From Bacteroidales bacterium (GTDB lineage Bacteria > Bacteroidota > Bacteroidia > Bacteroidales > VadinHA17), in assembly GCA_013314865.1 (NCBI GenBank), contig JABUEV010000149.1, positions 1-6,439 on the forward strand: 6,439 nt of DNA. The letters run 5' to 3'. Below are positions 1-6,403 of this stretch, piece after piece. Every line of letters begins with the position of its first letter. Position 1 is the stretch's first letter. Below the pieces are notes generated by a model that ran no database searches, was not told the origin of the DNA, and saw nothing but the letters and a program-made list of their open reading frames with translations. Position numbers and translations under genes: made by a program.

Positions 1-1041
1 TTCAGGAATTGAATGTGCAATTACCATTCCTCCGGCCTTACGGTATCTTGCAAAAGTTTCAGCGTTGAGTCTTTCACCTGTTGCAACCCACTGAAGGTCT
101 TCATATGTTATCCCGAATGATTCCTGCCAACCCTCATCATACACAGCGCTCTCAATAGTCGTCTGCGTTGCCGGGTATGGATAACACTCCACTGATATAT
201 CAAGATTCCGTGACCTTGCCTCTTTAATCATCTGAAGCATTCGCGGCGTATAACGAAACCCGAGACTCGTTATATGCGCCACATGAAGCGGAGCTCCTGA
301 AACCGCTGACGCAGAAAGAACCTCTTCAAGAGCTGAAATACAGCTGTTAGGCTCCTTTATACCTCCGTAACGAAGATGTACATAGCATGAAGCCTCATAA
401 AGACCTGCCGCACGGAACATTTCAAGTATCTCCCAGTGTGATGCCCCGGGAGTGTACATAAGTCCGAACCCGGCACCGAGAGCACCTCTATTCAGTCCAT
501 GCTTTATTCCTTCTTTCAACATTTCAATCTCATCATCTGTTGCGGCCCTGCTGACCGCATCACCAACAGGTGCAAATCCTCCCGGGTCATTCATTATTTT
601 CATCCTCAGGGGAACATGACCGGCACTTACCCCATAGTTTATTAATGTATGTCCTTCTCTTTCGCCGTACCACCTGTCCACATCAGCTGTCCCCATTTCC
701 AGTTCAAGGGCAGTCGTGACACCGTCCATCACTTTATAACTGTAGTTTTCGCTGTCCTGTCCGTGCTGATGAATGTCAATGAAACCCGGTGCAACTACAA
801 GTCCCTGTGCATCAATTATCCTAAGACCATTAATTTTGTCTGCTGTTACTGACTGTATCGAGCCGTCTTTAATGCCGATGTTCATCACTTCATCCAGTCC
901 CGACTCCGGATCAATTACCCTGCCGTTTAGAATTACCGTGTCAAAAACATTCTCATTTGTGCCGCTTCTGCAAGCAGACAGAAAAAGCATAATTGAAAAA
1001 AGGAAAAAACCGTACCATGGAATCCGAAAAATAACTTTCAT
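1..1041 (-). CDS. Lipoprotein amidohydrolase, N-acyl-D-amino-acid deacylase-like (3' end outside window)
   Basis: My own translation from the ATG at 1041 to the window edge gives 347 uninterrupted codons; the family is usually about 480-560 residues, so roughly a third is missing. Residues 1-24 form a signal peptide with a hydrophobic stretch and lipobox LSAC (Cys24), predicting an exported lipoprotein. The amidohydrolase fold follows: a beta-sandwich start (VILNGRVIDPESG, 37-49), APGFIDIHQHG (84-94) with the metal-binding HxH as His91/His93, GVTT at 107-110, YVHLRYGG with His222 and LHVAHITSLG with His256, the usual ligands on later barrel strands. These match the D-aminoacylase/N-acyl-D-glutamate deacylase branch, which hydrolyses N-acyl-D-amino acids to a carboxylate and the free D-amino acid. 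Where that branch often has Cys (VGNCG), this protein reads ELEMG, with Glu113/Glu115 nearby. The late catalytic Asp would lie beyond the window. The exact substrate is inferred only; another cyclic-amide or peptide hydrolase is possible. The start has no strong Shine-Dalgarno and no in-frame ATG just upstream. Confidence 0.85.
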   Translation of the reverse strand, partial: MKVIFRIPWYGFFLFSIMLFLSACRSGTNENVFDTVILNGRVIDPESGLDEVMNIGIKDGSIQSVTADKINGLRIIDAQGLVVAPGFIDIHQHGQDSENYSYKVMDGVTTALELEMGTADVDRWYGEREGHTLINYGVSAGHVPLRMKIMNDPGGFAPVGDAVSRAATDDEIEMLKEGIKHGLNRGALGAGFGLMYTPGASHWEILEMFRAAGLYEASCYVHLRYGGIKEPNSCISALEEVLSASAVSGAPLHVAHITSLGFRYTPRMLQMIKEARSRNLDISVECYPYPATQTTIESAVYDEGWQESFGITYEDLQWVATGERLNAETFARYRKAGGMVIAHSIPE

Positions 1042-1094
1042 TTCGCCTGAAATAATTACTGATAGTCTAAATATATAAAACACAAAGTAAGTTG

Positions 1095-1117
1095 ATGAAT
1101 ATTTATTCATTATTCAT
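1095..1117. promoter_or_regulatory. Palindrome plus direct repeat in the divergent intergenic region (possible operator)
   Basis: ATGAATA (1095-1101), a 2-base spacer, then TATTCAT (1104-1110) form a perfect 7-bp inverted repeat, followed at once by a second TATTCAT copy (1111-1117). It sits about midway between the divergent starts at 1041 (amidohydrolase) and 1150 (DUF169), where a regulator could affect both. The sequence is AT-rich, so a chance palindrome is quite possible. Near-matches to the Bacteroidota -7 box lie on both sides (CAAAGTAA 1083-1090, reading TTACTTTG on the minus strand; TATTTTAG 1120-1127 on the plus strand), but neither has a well-spaced -33 TTG, so I do not call promoters. 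Confidence 0.25.
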
Positions 1118-1149
1118 GCTATTTTAGGAAATAATTCAATCACTTAACT

Positions 1150-1893
1150 ATGAAAGACAAATTTCTTCTGCTCTGGAAAAAATATTTTGGTGATGCCGAA
1201 CTACCGGTTGTATTCTATTACACCGACGGTGATGGCGGTGCGGAATGGGCTGAAAAGCCGAAAGGGCACAGCTGTATCATTTGCGAACTTTCAAAGGTGA
1301 GAAACGGGAAATGTGTGGTTTATGATGCCGGAAGAGTGACCTGCGGTGGTGCAAAAAAGTATCTGGGTTATACCGAGACCATGAGGCCGGGATTTGAATA
1401 TTTCCTTTCGTGCGGAAATGAACAGATGGAGGGAGAAAGGTATCTCCGGACGCCTGATCAGGTCAGGGAGTTTATGAAGCTCCATAAAAAAATCCCGGGT
1501 TCTGGAAGGAATATTGTATTCAAAAGATGGGATAAACTCGGGGAGAACGAAAAGCCTGATGTAGTGATTTTCTTTGCACCACCCGATGTTTTGTCGGGAC
1601 TCTTCACCCTTGCCAACTTTGACCAGACAGATCCAAACGGAACCTTCACACCATTCGGCTCCGGATGCGGATCAATAGTTTATTACCCTTACCTTGAAAG
1701 CAAATCTGAAAGACAAAGAGCAGTCATTGGAATGTTTGACCCCTCGGCACGGAAGTGCGTTCAGGAAAACATACTCACTTTCGCTGTACCTTATGAGAGA
1801 TTCACAAAAATGACTGACAATATGGAAGAAAGCTTCCTGATCACAAACACGTGGAGGAATCTGAAAAAAAGGATAATCACATCAAGTGGTTGA
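1150..1893 (+). CDS. DUF169 family protein (COG2043)
   Basis: A 247-residue protein, the usual length for DUF169 (PF02596). Family signatures are visible in order: the HSCIIC start of the cysteine region (40-45), CGGAKKYLGY (65-74), KPDVVIFFAPP (135-145), an FGSGCGSIVYYPY block (169-181) and GMFDPSAR (194-201), then a VPYERF...SFL close (213-230). There is no signal peptide or membrane segment, so it is cytoplasmic. Seven cysteines occur: 42, 45, 55, 65, 88, 173 and 203. The first four have spacing C-x2-C-x9-C-x9-C, which suggests metal or Fe-S binding or redox chemistry; this is inference, as no function is established for the family to my knowledge. The ATG at 1150 gives the natural family N-terminus (LLLWKKYFG); no Shine-Dalgarno is visible. 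It is divergent from the amidohydrolase. The last residues (ITSSG) directly abut an apparent gene remnant, so the extreme C-terminus may be a junction product, although the conserved region is complete. Confidence 0.85.
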   Translation: MKDKFLLLWKKYFGDAELPVVFYYTDGDGGAEWAEKPKGHSCIICELSKVRNGKCVVYDAGRVTCGGAKKYLGYTETMRPGFEYFLSCGNEQMEGERYLRTPDQVREFMKLHKKIPGSGRNIVFKRWDKLGENEKPDVVIFFAPPDVLSGLFTLANFDQTDPNGTFTPFGSGCGSIVYYPYLESKSERQRAVIGMFDPSARKCVQENILTFAVPYERFTKMTDNMEESFLITNTWRNLKKRIITSSG

Positions 1894-1895
1894 AG

Positions 1896-2057
1896 ATGAC
1901 CGGTCGTGTGTCTGAAAGCGATGCAAGGCATCTTAGAGGACTTGAGGCAATACTCGATAAACCGCTTCTTGGCTCATTCATTTTAAGTAATGACCCGTCT
2001 GTGCGTAAAATCTCAGATAAAATTACTGCATTCCCGTCTGCCATGTTCCTGAGCTGA
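1896..2057 (+). pseudogene. Remnant: C-terminal tail of a DUF4143-type AAA ATPase
   Basis: Fifty-three codons from ATG 1896 to a stop at 2055-2057, beginning 3 nt after the DUF169 stop codon. The peptide (MTGRVSESDARHLRGLEAIL ... DKITAFPSAMFLS) resembles the last ~50 residues of DUF4143 (PF13635) ATPases, where an IEVK strand of the nuclease-like C-terminal fold is followed by a short 'D-x-R-x-L' helix, a 'GSFILSND' strand and a final 'I-x-A-x-P' segment. Everything before it (P-loop AAA core, winged helix and the EVDF/EVK strands) is absent; upstream is instead the intact DUF169 gene. The same frame extends 5' to a GTG at 1851, but those codons overlap the DUF169 coding region. I read this as the 3' scar of a deleted gene. 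A genuine small protein cannot be excluded; the family match is from memory of the pattern, not a search. Confidence 0.5.
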
Positions 2058-2068
2058 ACAGATCAAGC

Positions 2069-2092
2069 GATTTTATGCCTTACATAAAAATC
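2069..2092 (+). terminator. Weak hairpin downstream of the DUF4143 remnant
   Basis: GATTTTATG (2069-2077) pairs with CATAAAAATC (2083-2092) across the loop CCTTA, a nine-pair stem with one bulged A, followed by TTTGTTTA. It lies 12 nt past the remnant's stop and before the promoter at 2109, the expected place for a terminator. The stem is nearly all A-T and the T tract is interrupted, so it would be weak. Confidence 0.3.
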
Positions 2093-2108
2093 TTTGTTTA
2101 AAATTAAA

Positions 2109-2139
2109 TTGACTTTCAGCATAATTAGAAATAACTTTG
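2109..2139 (+). promoter_or_regulatory. Bacteroidota-type -33/-7 promoter for the DUF1801-GNAT operon
   Basis: TTG at 2109-2111, 20 intervening bases, then TAACTTTG at 2132-2139. This fits the Bacteroidota primary sigma consensus (TTTG, 19-21 nt, TAnnTTTG) at every fixed position of the -7 box and three of four in the -33 box. Transcription would start around 2144-2148, giving a leader of about 70 nt before the ATG at 2217. It lies in the 159-nt gap after the DUF4143 remnant; I see no riboswitch-like fold in the remaining AT-rich leader. Confidence 0.6.
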
Positions 2140-2216
2140 ATTTACTTCCTGCAGTTCAAAATATTTCTTGATTACAGGATTTTTAACTTAAACAGAATTA
2201 ATACTAAAACATTCAC

Positions 2217-2615
2217 ATGAAAAACAAAAAGGTCCCGGAAACCATAGATGAGTATATTTCATCTTTCCCTCCTGAGATACAGTCATTACTGTTAAAAATC
2301 CGGAAAGCAATCAGGAAAGCCGCGCCTGAAGCTGAGGAAAAGATAAGTTACCAGATGCCTGTGTATAAATTCAAAGGTGTAGTGGCATATTTCGCGGCGC
2401 ACTCAAATCATATCGGTTTTTACCCCGGCCCCGGGGCAATTATAGCTTTTAAGGAAGAACTGTCGGACTACTACACGTCTAAGGGGACAATTCACTTTCC
2501 TTATGACAAACCATTGCCTTTAAGGCTGATATCACAAATAGTGAAATTTAATTACATCAGGAACCTTGAAAAAGACAAATTAAAGAAAGGAAGAAAGAAG
2601 TATGAAAGTAGTTGA
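2217..2615 (+). CDS. DUF1801 / YdhG-like protein (putative iron chaperone, frataxin-like fold)
   Basis: A 132-residue cytoplasmic protein covering a whole DUF1801 domain (PF08818). The family pattern is clear: the opening TIDEYISSFPPEIQ (9-22), a helix ending APEAEEKISYQMPVYKF (36-52), the strand VVAYFAAHSNHIGFYPG (55-71), and the signature SKGTIHFPYDKPLP (88-101) leading into the last helix (LRLISQIVKFNYIR). The fold is the YdhG/YdeI one, related to frataxin; Bacillus subtilis YdhG (Fra) has been described as an intracellular iron chaperone, so iron delivery is a reasonable but unproven role. The extreme C-terminus is lysine-rich (KDKLKKGRKK). The start has no Shine-Dalgarno; the first methionine sits just before the conserved region. 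It is the first gene of a two-gene operon, overlapping the next gene by 14 nt. Confidence 0.85.
   Translation: MKNKKVPETIDEYISSFPPEIQSLLLKIRKAIRKAAPEAEEKISYQMPVYKFKGVVAYFAAHSNHIGFYPGPGAIIAFKEELSDYYTSKGTIHFPYDKPLPLRLISQIVKFNYIRNLEKDKLKKGRKKYESS
2586..2593 (+). promoter_or_regulatory. Shine-Dalgarno-like site for the GNAT gene
   Basis: AAAGGAAG lies 8 nt before the ATG at 2602, inside the last codons of the DUF1801 gene. It is the only purine-rich, well-spaced ribosome binding site seen ahead of a start in this window, and it supports 2602 as the start of the overlapping gene. The whole stretch is A/G-rich because it encodes the lysine-rich tail of the upstream protein, so the match could be incidental. 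Confidence 0.4.
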
Positions 2616-3387
2616 TATAACCTCAGAAACAGAAAATCAATACTTCTGTTGTCTTGAGGATTGGTCGGAAGAAATAAAAGAAGCCGGCGACCATAAGCAA
2701 AAGTGGTATAACCAAATGAAAGATAAAGGCTTAAAGGTTAAGTTTGTCCTGGATGAAAATAATATAATCGGAGGCATGATCCAGTATCTGCCCATTGAGC
2801 ATTCAATATTTGAAGGGAGAAATCTGTATGCAGTATTGTGTATTTGGGTTCACGGTCATAAGAAAGGTCGGGGTGATTACCGTGGAAAAGGCATGGGCAA
2901 AGCTTTATTGAAAGCTGCAGAGGAAGACGCAAGGCAAAAAGGAGCAGAAGGTCTTGTAACATGGGGATTGATAATTCCGGCATTCATGAGGGCTTCCTGG
3001 TTCCAAAAGCAAGGCTACAAAGTTGTTGACAAGAGTGGAATTATGAGGCTATTGTGGAAACCTTTCAATGAAAATGCCGTGCCCCCAAAATTTATAAAAC
3101 CTAAAAAACAACCTACAGCCGGAGAAAAGAAAGTAAATGTAAGTGTTTTTTGCAGCGGCTGGTGCCAGGCAATGAACATTGCATTTGAAAGAGCCCGGAG
3201 AGCTTCACAGGAGTTTCCAGGTAAAGTTAATTTTCAGGAGCTTGACACCACTGACCGTGAAATAGTTAAAGAATGGGGCATCAATGATGCACTTTTTGTC
3301 GATGGTAAAGAAGTCCGAACCGGTCCTCCACCTTCTTACGAAAAAATCAGAAAAAAGATTGAAAAGAGAGTGAAACGGCTGAAATAA
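2602..3387 (+). CDS. GNAT family N-acetyltransferase with C-terminal YoaP/thioredoxin-like domain
   Basis: A 261-residue cytoplasmic two-domain protein. Residues 1-155 are a GNAT domain transferring acetyl from acetyl-CoA to an amine; the acetyl-CoA loop is R94-G-K-G-M-G99 (the RxxGxG motif), preceded by the beta-4 strand LYAVLCIWVHGH and followed by a helix, then GLVTWGLIIPAFM and WFQKQGYKVVDKSG, the usual late strand and 'GY' segment. A lysine/proline linker (about 156-175) joins a C-terminal domain (176-261) with beta-strand VNVSVFC, the motif C184-S-G-W-C188, a helix, a second strand VNFQELDTTD and then ALFVDGKEVRTGPPPSYEKI, which looks like a thioredoxin/glutaredoxin-type fold. The order matches B. 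subtilis YoaP and the YoaP-like family (PF14268). The CxxxC spacing is not the classic CxxC, so redox activity is uncertain. The acceptor substrate is unknown. It overlaps the DUF1801 gene by 14 nt, implying cotranscription and translational coupling. Confidence 0.83.
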   Translation: MKVVDITSETENQYFCCLEDWSEEIKEAGDHKQKWYNQMKDKGLKVKFVLDENNIIGGMIQYLPIEHSIFEGRNLYAVLCIWVHGHKKGRGDYRGKGMGKALLKAAEEDARQKGAEGLVTWGLIIPAFMRASWFQKQGYKVVDKSGIMRLLWKPFNENAVPPKFIKPKKQPTAGEKKVNVSVFCSGWCQAMNIAFERARRASQEFPGKVNFQELDTTDREIVKEWGINDALFVDGKEVRTGPPPSYEKIRKKIEKRVKRLK

Positions 3388-3471
3388 TTTATTTCATACC
3401 ACAAAACACGGGAATAAGGAAATCAGCGTCGGGTGTTTCCATGAATGTGGCAAAAAATATAAAGGGCAGGC

Positions 3472-3506
3472 TTGAAATCAATAAACCAGTTTATGTAATG
3501 TTTCAA
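3472..3506. terminator. Nested inverted repeat between convergent genes (possible bidirectional terminator)
   Basis: TTGAAA (3472-3477) and TTTCAA (3501-3506) enclose a perfect inner repeat ATAAAC-CA-GTTTAT (3481-3494). The element lies in the 122-nt gap between the GNAT gene (stop at 3387) and the GH2 gene (stop at 3510-3512), only 4 nt from the latter, where both transcripts should end. The arms are AT-rich, internal loops are unequal and no clean T tract follows on either strand, so terminator function is tentative. Confidence 0.28.
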
Positions 3507-3509
3507 CCG

Positions 3510-6347
3510 TCATTCAATCAGTTCCCTTACCTTTTTAATATCTACTTCAACAGCCGGATTAAAATCACTGCTGTTCATGTACCGGGTGATTGATTTCAAA
3601 AGCTGACTCATAACAACACTTTCCTTCTGATTATTCTTTAAGTCTATACTGCAGACAAGCAATTTTCCGCCTGATGTCTTAGCCTCAAAAGCCAGTGCCA
3701 GCCTTCTGTTCTCGAACCAGGTGTCGATCGGCTGGATAAGAGGCTTCAGTGCTCCGGGGAATCCGTCAAGTATCATAGCCTGCGACCTGGTAACCGGTTC
3801 CCACCATTGCCAGTTGCTGTGAAATTCTGTAGGGAAATCACTGAACACCGGATGTTTTGGATCGCATAGAATCCCAAGCGTGTGAGGAGCCTGGTTGTTT
3901 GTCCATGCAGTGTTCCAGAAGATACTTGAAAAGCCTATGGCAACTTTTGCCCCTTTATTTTCAGAGACCTTGCCATACGTCAGAAGAAGTACCGTACCTC
4001 CCTTCTTAAGTGTCTCCTCGGCATTCCGGTCAAGCTTGTCCGTTACCAGTACACTCCCTGCATCATAATCCTGTTGTACCGGATATACGAAGAAGTCCCA
4101 TTTATTCCTGAAAGGTGTTCCCCCGACCGATACTTCAAATGTAAGTTTTCGCGCATCAGAAATATCATTCAAATTCATATTGAAAACCCCGGCAATGATT
4201 TCGTTCCCGACCGGTATTTCATCCATTTTCATAACTTCACTCCGATACACTTTTCCTTCGTTGTCAGTGATCTTACACATTATTTCAGCATTCTTAATGG
4301 GATCTCTTCCGAAATGTGCAAATTCAACCCTTGCTTCAAACGTTTCATCATTTGAATAAACCAGTTTCTTCATTCTGGCAAGAGGCACTGTTTCGTTGCA
4401 GAACATTCTGAACTCTTCAGAAGTAATGTATCCCTTCGATTCAAAGAATGGATTCAGAATACCCACAAGGGCTGTCCCCTGCCCCGGAAAATCATGAAGC
4501 TGGAGAAGCTGAAAGCCTGCAAAGCCCGGTGTCCGAAGGGCAGCCTCTATGTCAGCCTTGTAACACAGTGCCTGAAGTTTGCCTGAAGCCATAAGGAAAT
4601 CCTTTGCCTGGTCTCCCATAAAATTTGCTTCCAGAGTTTCCCTGAAAATCTCAAAATTGGTCGGCTTCAGAACCCCTGTGTATTTCTGTATCTCACTGAA
4701 GTCGGGATAGACACACCATTGGCCTATTTCATGACCAACCGTAGGGATATTGAACTTTGACACAAAATCCCTGAAGTCAAACCATGTCTGGGGAGGCTCG
4801 GCATTTATTATACTTTTCAGGCCTTCTCCCCAGTGCTGAATGCGGGGATCAGACGGCAGATTGTAATCATTTTCAGGTATGATGGGCCAGCCTGCACCTG
4901 AAGTATATACGCGTCTGTTATCTATTGATTTCCAGTATGAAATTAATTCTCCCAGAAATTTGTTCTGATTTCTTCCGGCCGGTTCGTTTCCATACGCAAG
5001 CATGCAGAAGGATGGATGATTGCCGTACGCTCTCAGTATTTTTTCACTTTCGAGGTAGATAAACCTGTCAACTGCTCCGCCATCGCCAATTGTGGTTCCC
5101 TGGTTTGCCCATGAACTGCACTCTATATGAAGATAAATCCCGAGCTTGTCGGCTGCAATAAAAGCCGCTTCAGGAGGACACCAGGAATGGAACCGTACAT
5201 GATTCAATCCGTACTCCTTAACCCTTCCGAACAGTTTCTCCCAGGAAGCCACATCAGACGGCGGGTAGCCTGTGAGCGGGAAAATACAGCACTCAAGCGT
5301 TCCCCTCAGAAAAACAGGATGACCATTAATCTCAAACCTCGTTCCGCTTGCCTTGAATTCCCTCATTCCAAAATCTTCTGAATATTTGTCAATTACACCC
5401 TTTCCTTTTTGAGTCAGAACTGCTTCGAACCTGTAGAGAGAGGGGTCAAACTCGCTCCATAACCTTGGCTTCAGGATTTTATAATTTAACACTATCTGAT
5501 GTTTATCAGAATTTGTAACAATTGTTACATTTTTCAAGGGAAGCTTTTGTCCGGCATCTGAGTTAAAGAGAACAGCCCTGACTTTCACCTTGCCATTGAA
5601 ATCAATGTTATCCGGATTTTTTATGCTGATGACAGCCCTTGCGACTTTTTTCTCAATGTCCGGTGCAATCTTTATTTCATCAATAAACACCGACGGTAAA
5701 GCCCTGAGGCTTATCTCCCCTGTAATTCCGTTCCAGTTCGACTGGGTATGATCACTAATGCTGTGGGAATTTACACCGATCGGAATTACCACCCGGTTAT
5801 CGATACGCACAGTTATCAGGTTTTCGCCGGTTTTAATGAACGGAGTAATATCGTACTGATGAGGCACTGCCAGGCTGTTTTCACTTCCTGCTTCATGTCC
5901 GTTTACGAAAAGTTTTGATTCCCAGTGGCATCGCTCAAGGAACAGCATTATACGTTTTCCGGCCCATTTTTCAGGTATGTTAACCTTTTTCTGGTACCAA
6001 GCAGGACCCTTGTAATACTTTACGGGCTTCAGCCAGAATGGTATTTTAATGTTCCCGGGCTGTCTGTATTTTTCGTACCTGTCATCTGTAAAATATGATC
6101 TGTCTACTATGTCGCCTGTCCAGTCGGTATTGACCGTTACTTCATACCCCTTGCCGTTTTCTGCCATTGAGCCCGGCAGAATGACTGTCTCAGGAAGTTC
6201 ATTCATGTACCATTGCTGTTCAACACCCTGATCAAGCGAATCAATCCGGAATTTCCATTCCCCGGCCAGCGACATGGTTTCTCTTGTAAAATCTTTGCCG
6301 GAACTGCATCCGGCAAGAACAATCAATATGAAGAGATATTTTTTCAT
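3510..6347 (-). CDS. Exported lipoprotein, glycoside hydrolase family 2, with C-terminal GATase1-like domain
   Basis: A complete 945-residue protein. Residues 1-14 are a signal peptide with lipobox LAGC (Cys14), followed by SSGKD, so a membrane-anchored envelope or surface lipoprotein is predicted. Domains: sugar-binding jelly roll (about 26-216; GEWKFRID, PAWYQKKVNIP, LFVNGHEAG, DHTQSNWNGITGEI); Ig-like sandwich (about 220-330, closing DFGMREF); TIM barrel (about 331-645) with NGHPVFLRGT, LNHVRFHSWCPPEA, acid/base Glu455 in AYGNEPAG and probable nucleophile Glu540 in IPTVGHEIGQW; a further Ig-like domain (about 650-757); and a C-terminal alpha/beta domain (about 758-925; GSVLVTDKLD, GGTVLLLTYG, GKLLVCSIDL) resembling non-catalytic GATase1-like domains of other Bacteroidota glycosidases. 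Both catalytic glutamates are present, so a retaining exo-glycosidase acting on beta-linked galactose, glucuronate, mannose or similar is expected; the sugar cannot be told from sequence alone. No SusC/SusD gene is in view. The start at 6347 is fixed by the signal peptide; no Shine-Dalgarno or clear -7 box lies upstream. Confidence 0.9.
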   Translation of the reverse strand: MKKYLFILIVLAGCSSGKDFTRETMSLAGEWKFRIDSLDQGVEQQWYMNELPETVILPGSMAENGKGYEVTVNTDWTGDIVDRSYFTDDRYEKYRQPGNIKIPFWLKPVKYYKGPAWYQKKVNIPEKWAGKRIMLFLERCHWESKLFVNGHEAGSENSLAVPHQYDITPFIKTGENLITVRIDNRVVIPIGVNSHSISDHTQSNWNGITGEISLRALPSVFIDEIKIAPDIEKKVARAVISIKNPDNIDFNGKVKVRAVLFNSDAGQKLPLKNVTIVTNSDKHQIVLNYKILKPRLWSEFDPSLYRFEAVLTQKGKGVIDKYSEDFGMREFKASGTRFEINGHPVFLRGTLECCIFPLTGYPPSDVASWEKLFGRVKEYGLNHVRFHSWCPPEAAFIAADKLGIYLHIECSSWANQGTTIGDGGAVDRFIYLESEKILRAYGNHPSFCMLAYGNEPAGRNQNKFLGELISYWKSIDNRRVYTSGAGWPIIPENDYNLPSDPRIQHWGEGLKSIINAEPPQTWFDFRDFVSKFNIPTVGHEIGQWCVYPDFSEIQKYTGVLKPTNFEIFRETLEANFMGDQAKDFLMASGKLQALCYKADIEAALRTPGFAGFQLLQLHDFPGQGTALVGILNPFFESKGYITSEEFRMFCNETVPLARMKKLVYSNDETFEARVEFAHFGRDPIKNAEIMCKITDNEGKVYRSEVMKMDEIPVGNEIIAGVFNMNLNDISDARKLTFEVSVGGTPFRNKWDFFVYPVQQDYDAGSVLVTDKLDRNAEETLKKGGTVLLLTYGKVSENKGAKVAIGFSSIFWNTAWTNNQAPHTLGILCDPKHPVFSDFPTEFHSNWQWWEPVTRSQAMILDGFPGALKPLIQPIDTWFENRRLALAFEAKTSGGKLLVCSIDLKNNQKESVVMSQLLKSITRYMNSSDFNPAVEVDIKKVRELIE

Positions 6348-6392
6348 TATTTAGACTTTTTGTTTTAATAATTTCAACTCTTATCATTAATT

Positions 6393-6403
6393 GCCTGTCA
6401 GGC
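6393..6403. repeat. Short GC palindrome GCCTG-T-CAGGC
   Basis: A perfect 5-bp inverted repeat around one base, 46-56 nt upstream of the GH2 start. On the minus strand it is followed by AATTAATG, not a T run, so it is not a convincing terminator for an upstream gene. It could be a hairpin or operator in the GH2 leader, or chance. Confidence 0.2.

Noticed and set aside
649..1078. Plus-strand open frames at 649-852 and 773-1078
   Set aside because: They are antisense to the well-supported amidohydrolase gene and encode nothing recognisable.
1291..1649. Minus-strand open frames opposite the DUF169 gene (1291-1485, 1458-1649)
   Set aside because: Shadows of the plus-strand gene; low-complexity translations without domain features.
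2738..2983. Minus-strand 81-codon frame opposite the GNAT domain
   Set aside because: Falls entirely over the conserved acetyltransferase domain and resembles no family.
3403..3438. AAACAC ... GTGTTT inverted repeat after the GNAT gene
   Set aside because: Six-base arms around a loop of more than 20 bases with no T tract; easily chance.
3441..3593. Plus-strand ATG frame of about 50 codons in the convergent gap running into the GH2 3' end
   Set aside because: No ribosome binding site, no recognisable sequence, and more than half is antisense to GH2.
4074..6231. Plus-strand frames of 60-93 codons (4074-4355, 5127-5381, 6049-6231)
   Set aside because: All antisense to the intact GH2 gene, without ribosome binding sites or recognisable products.
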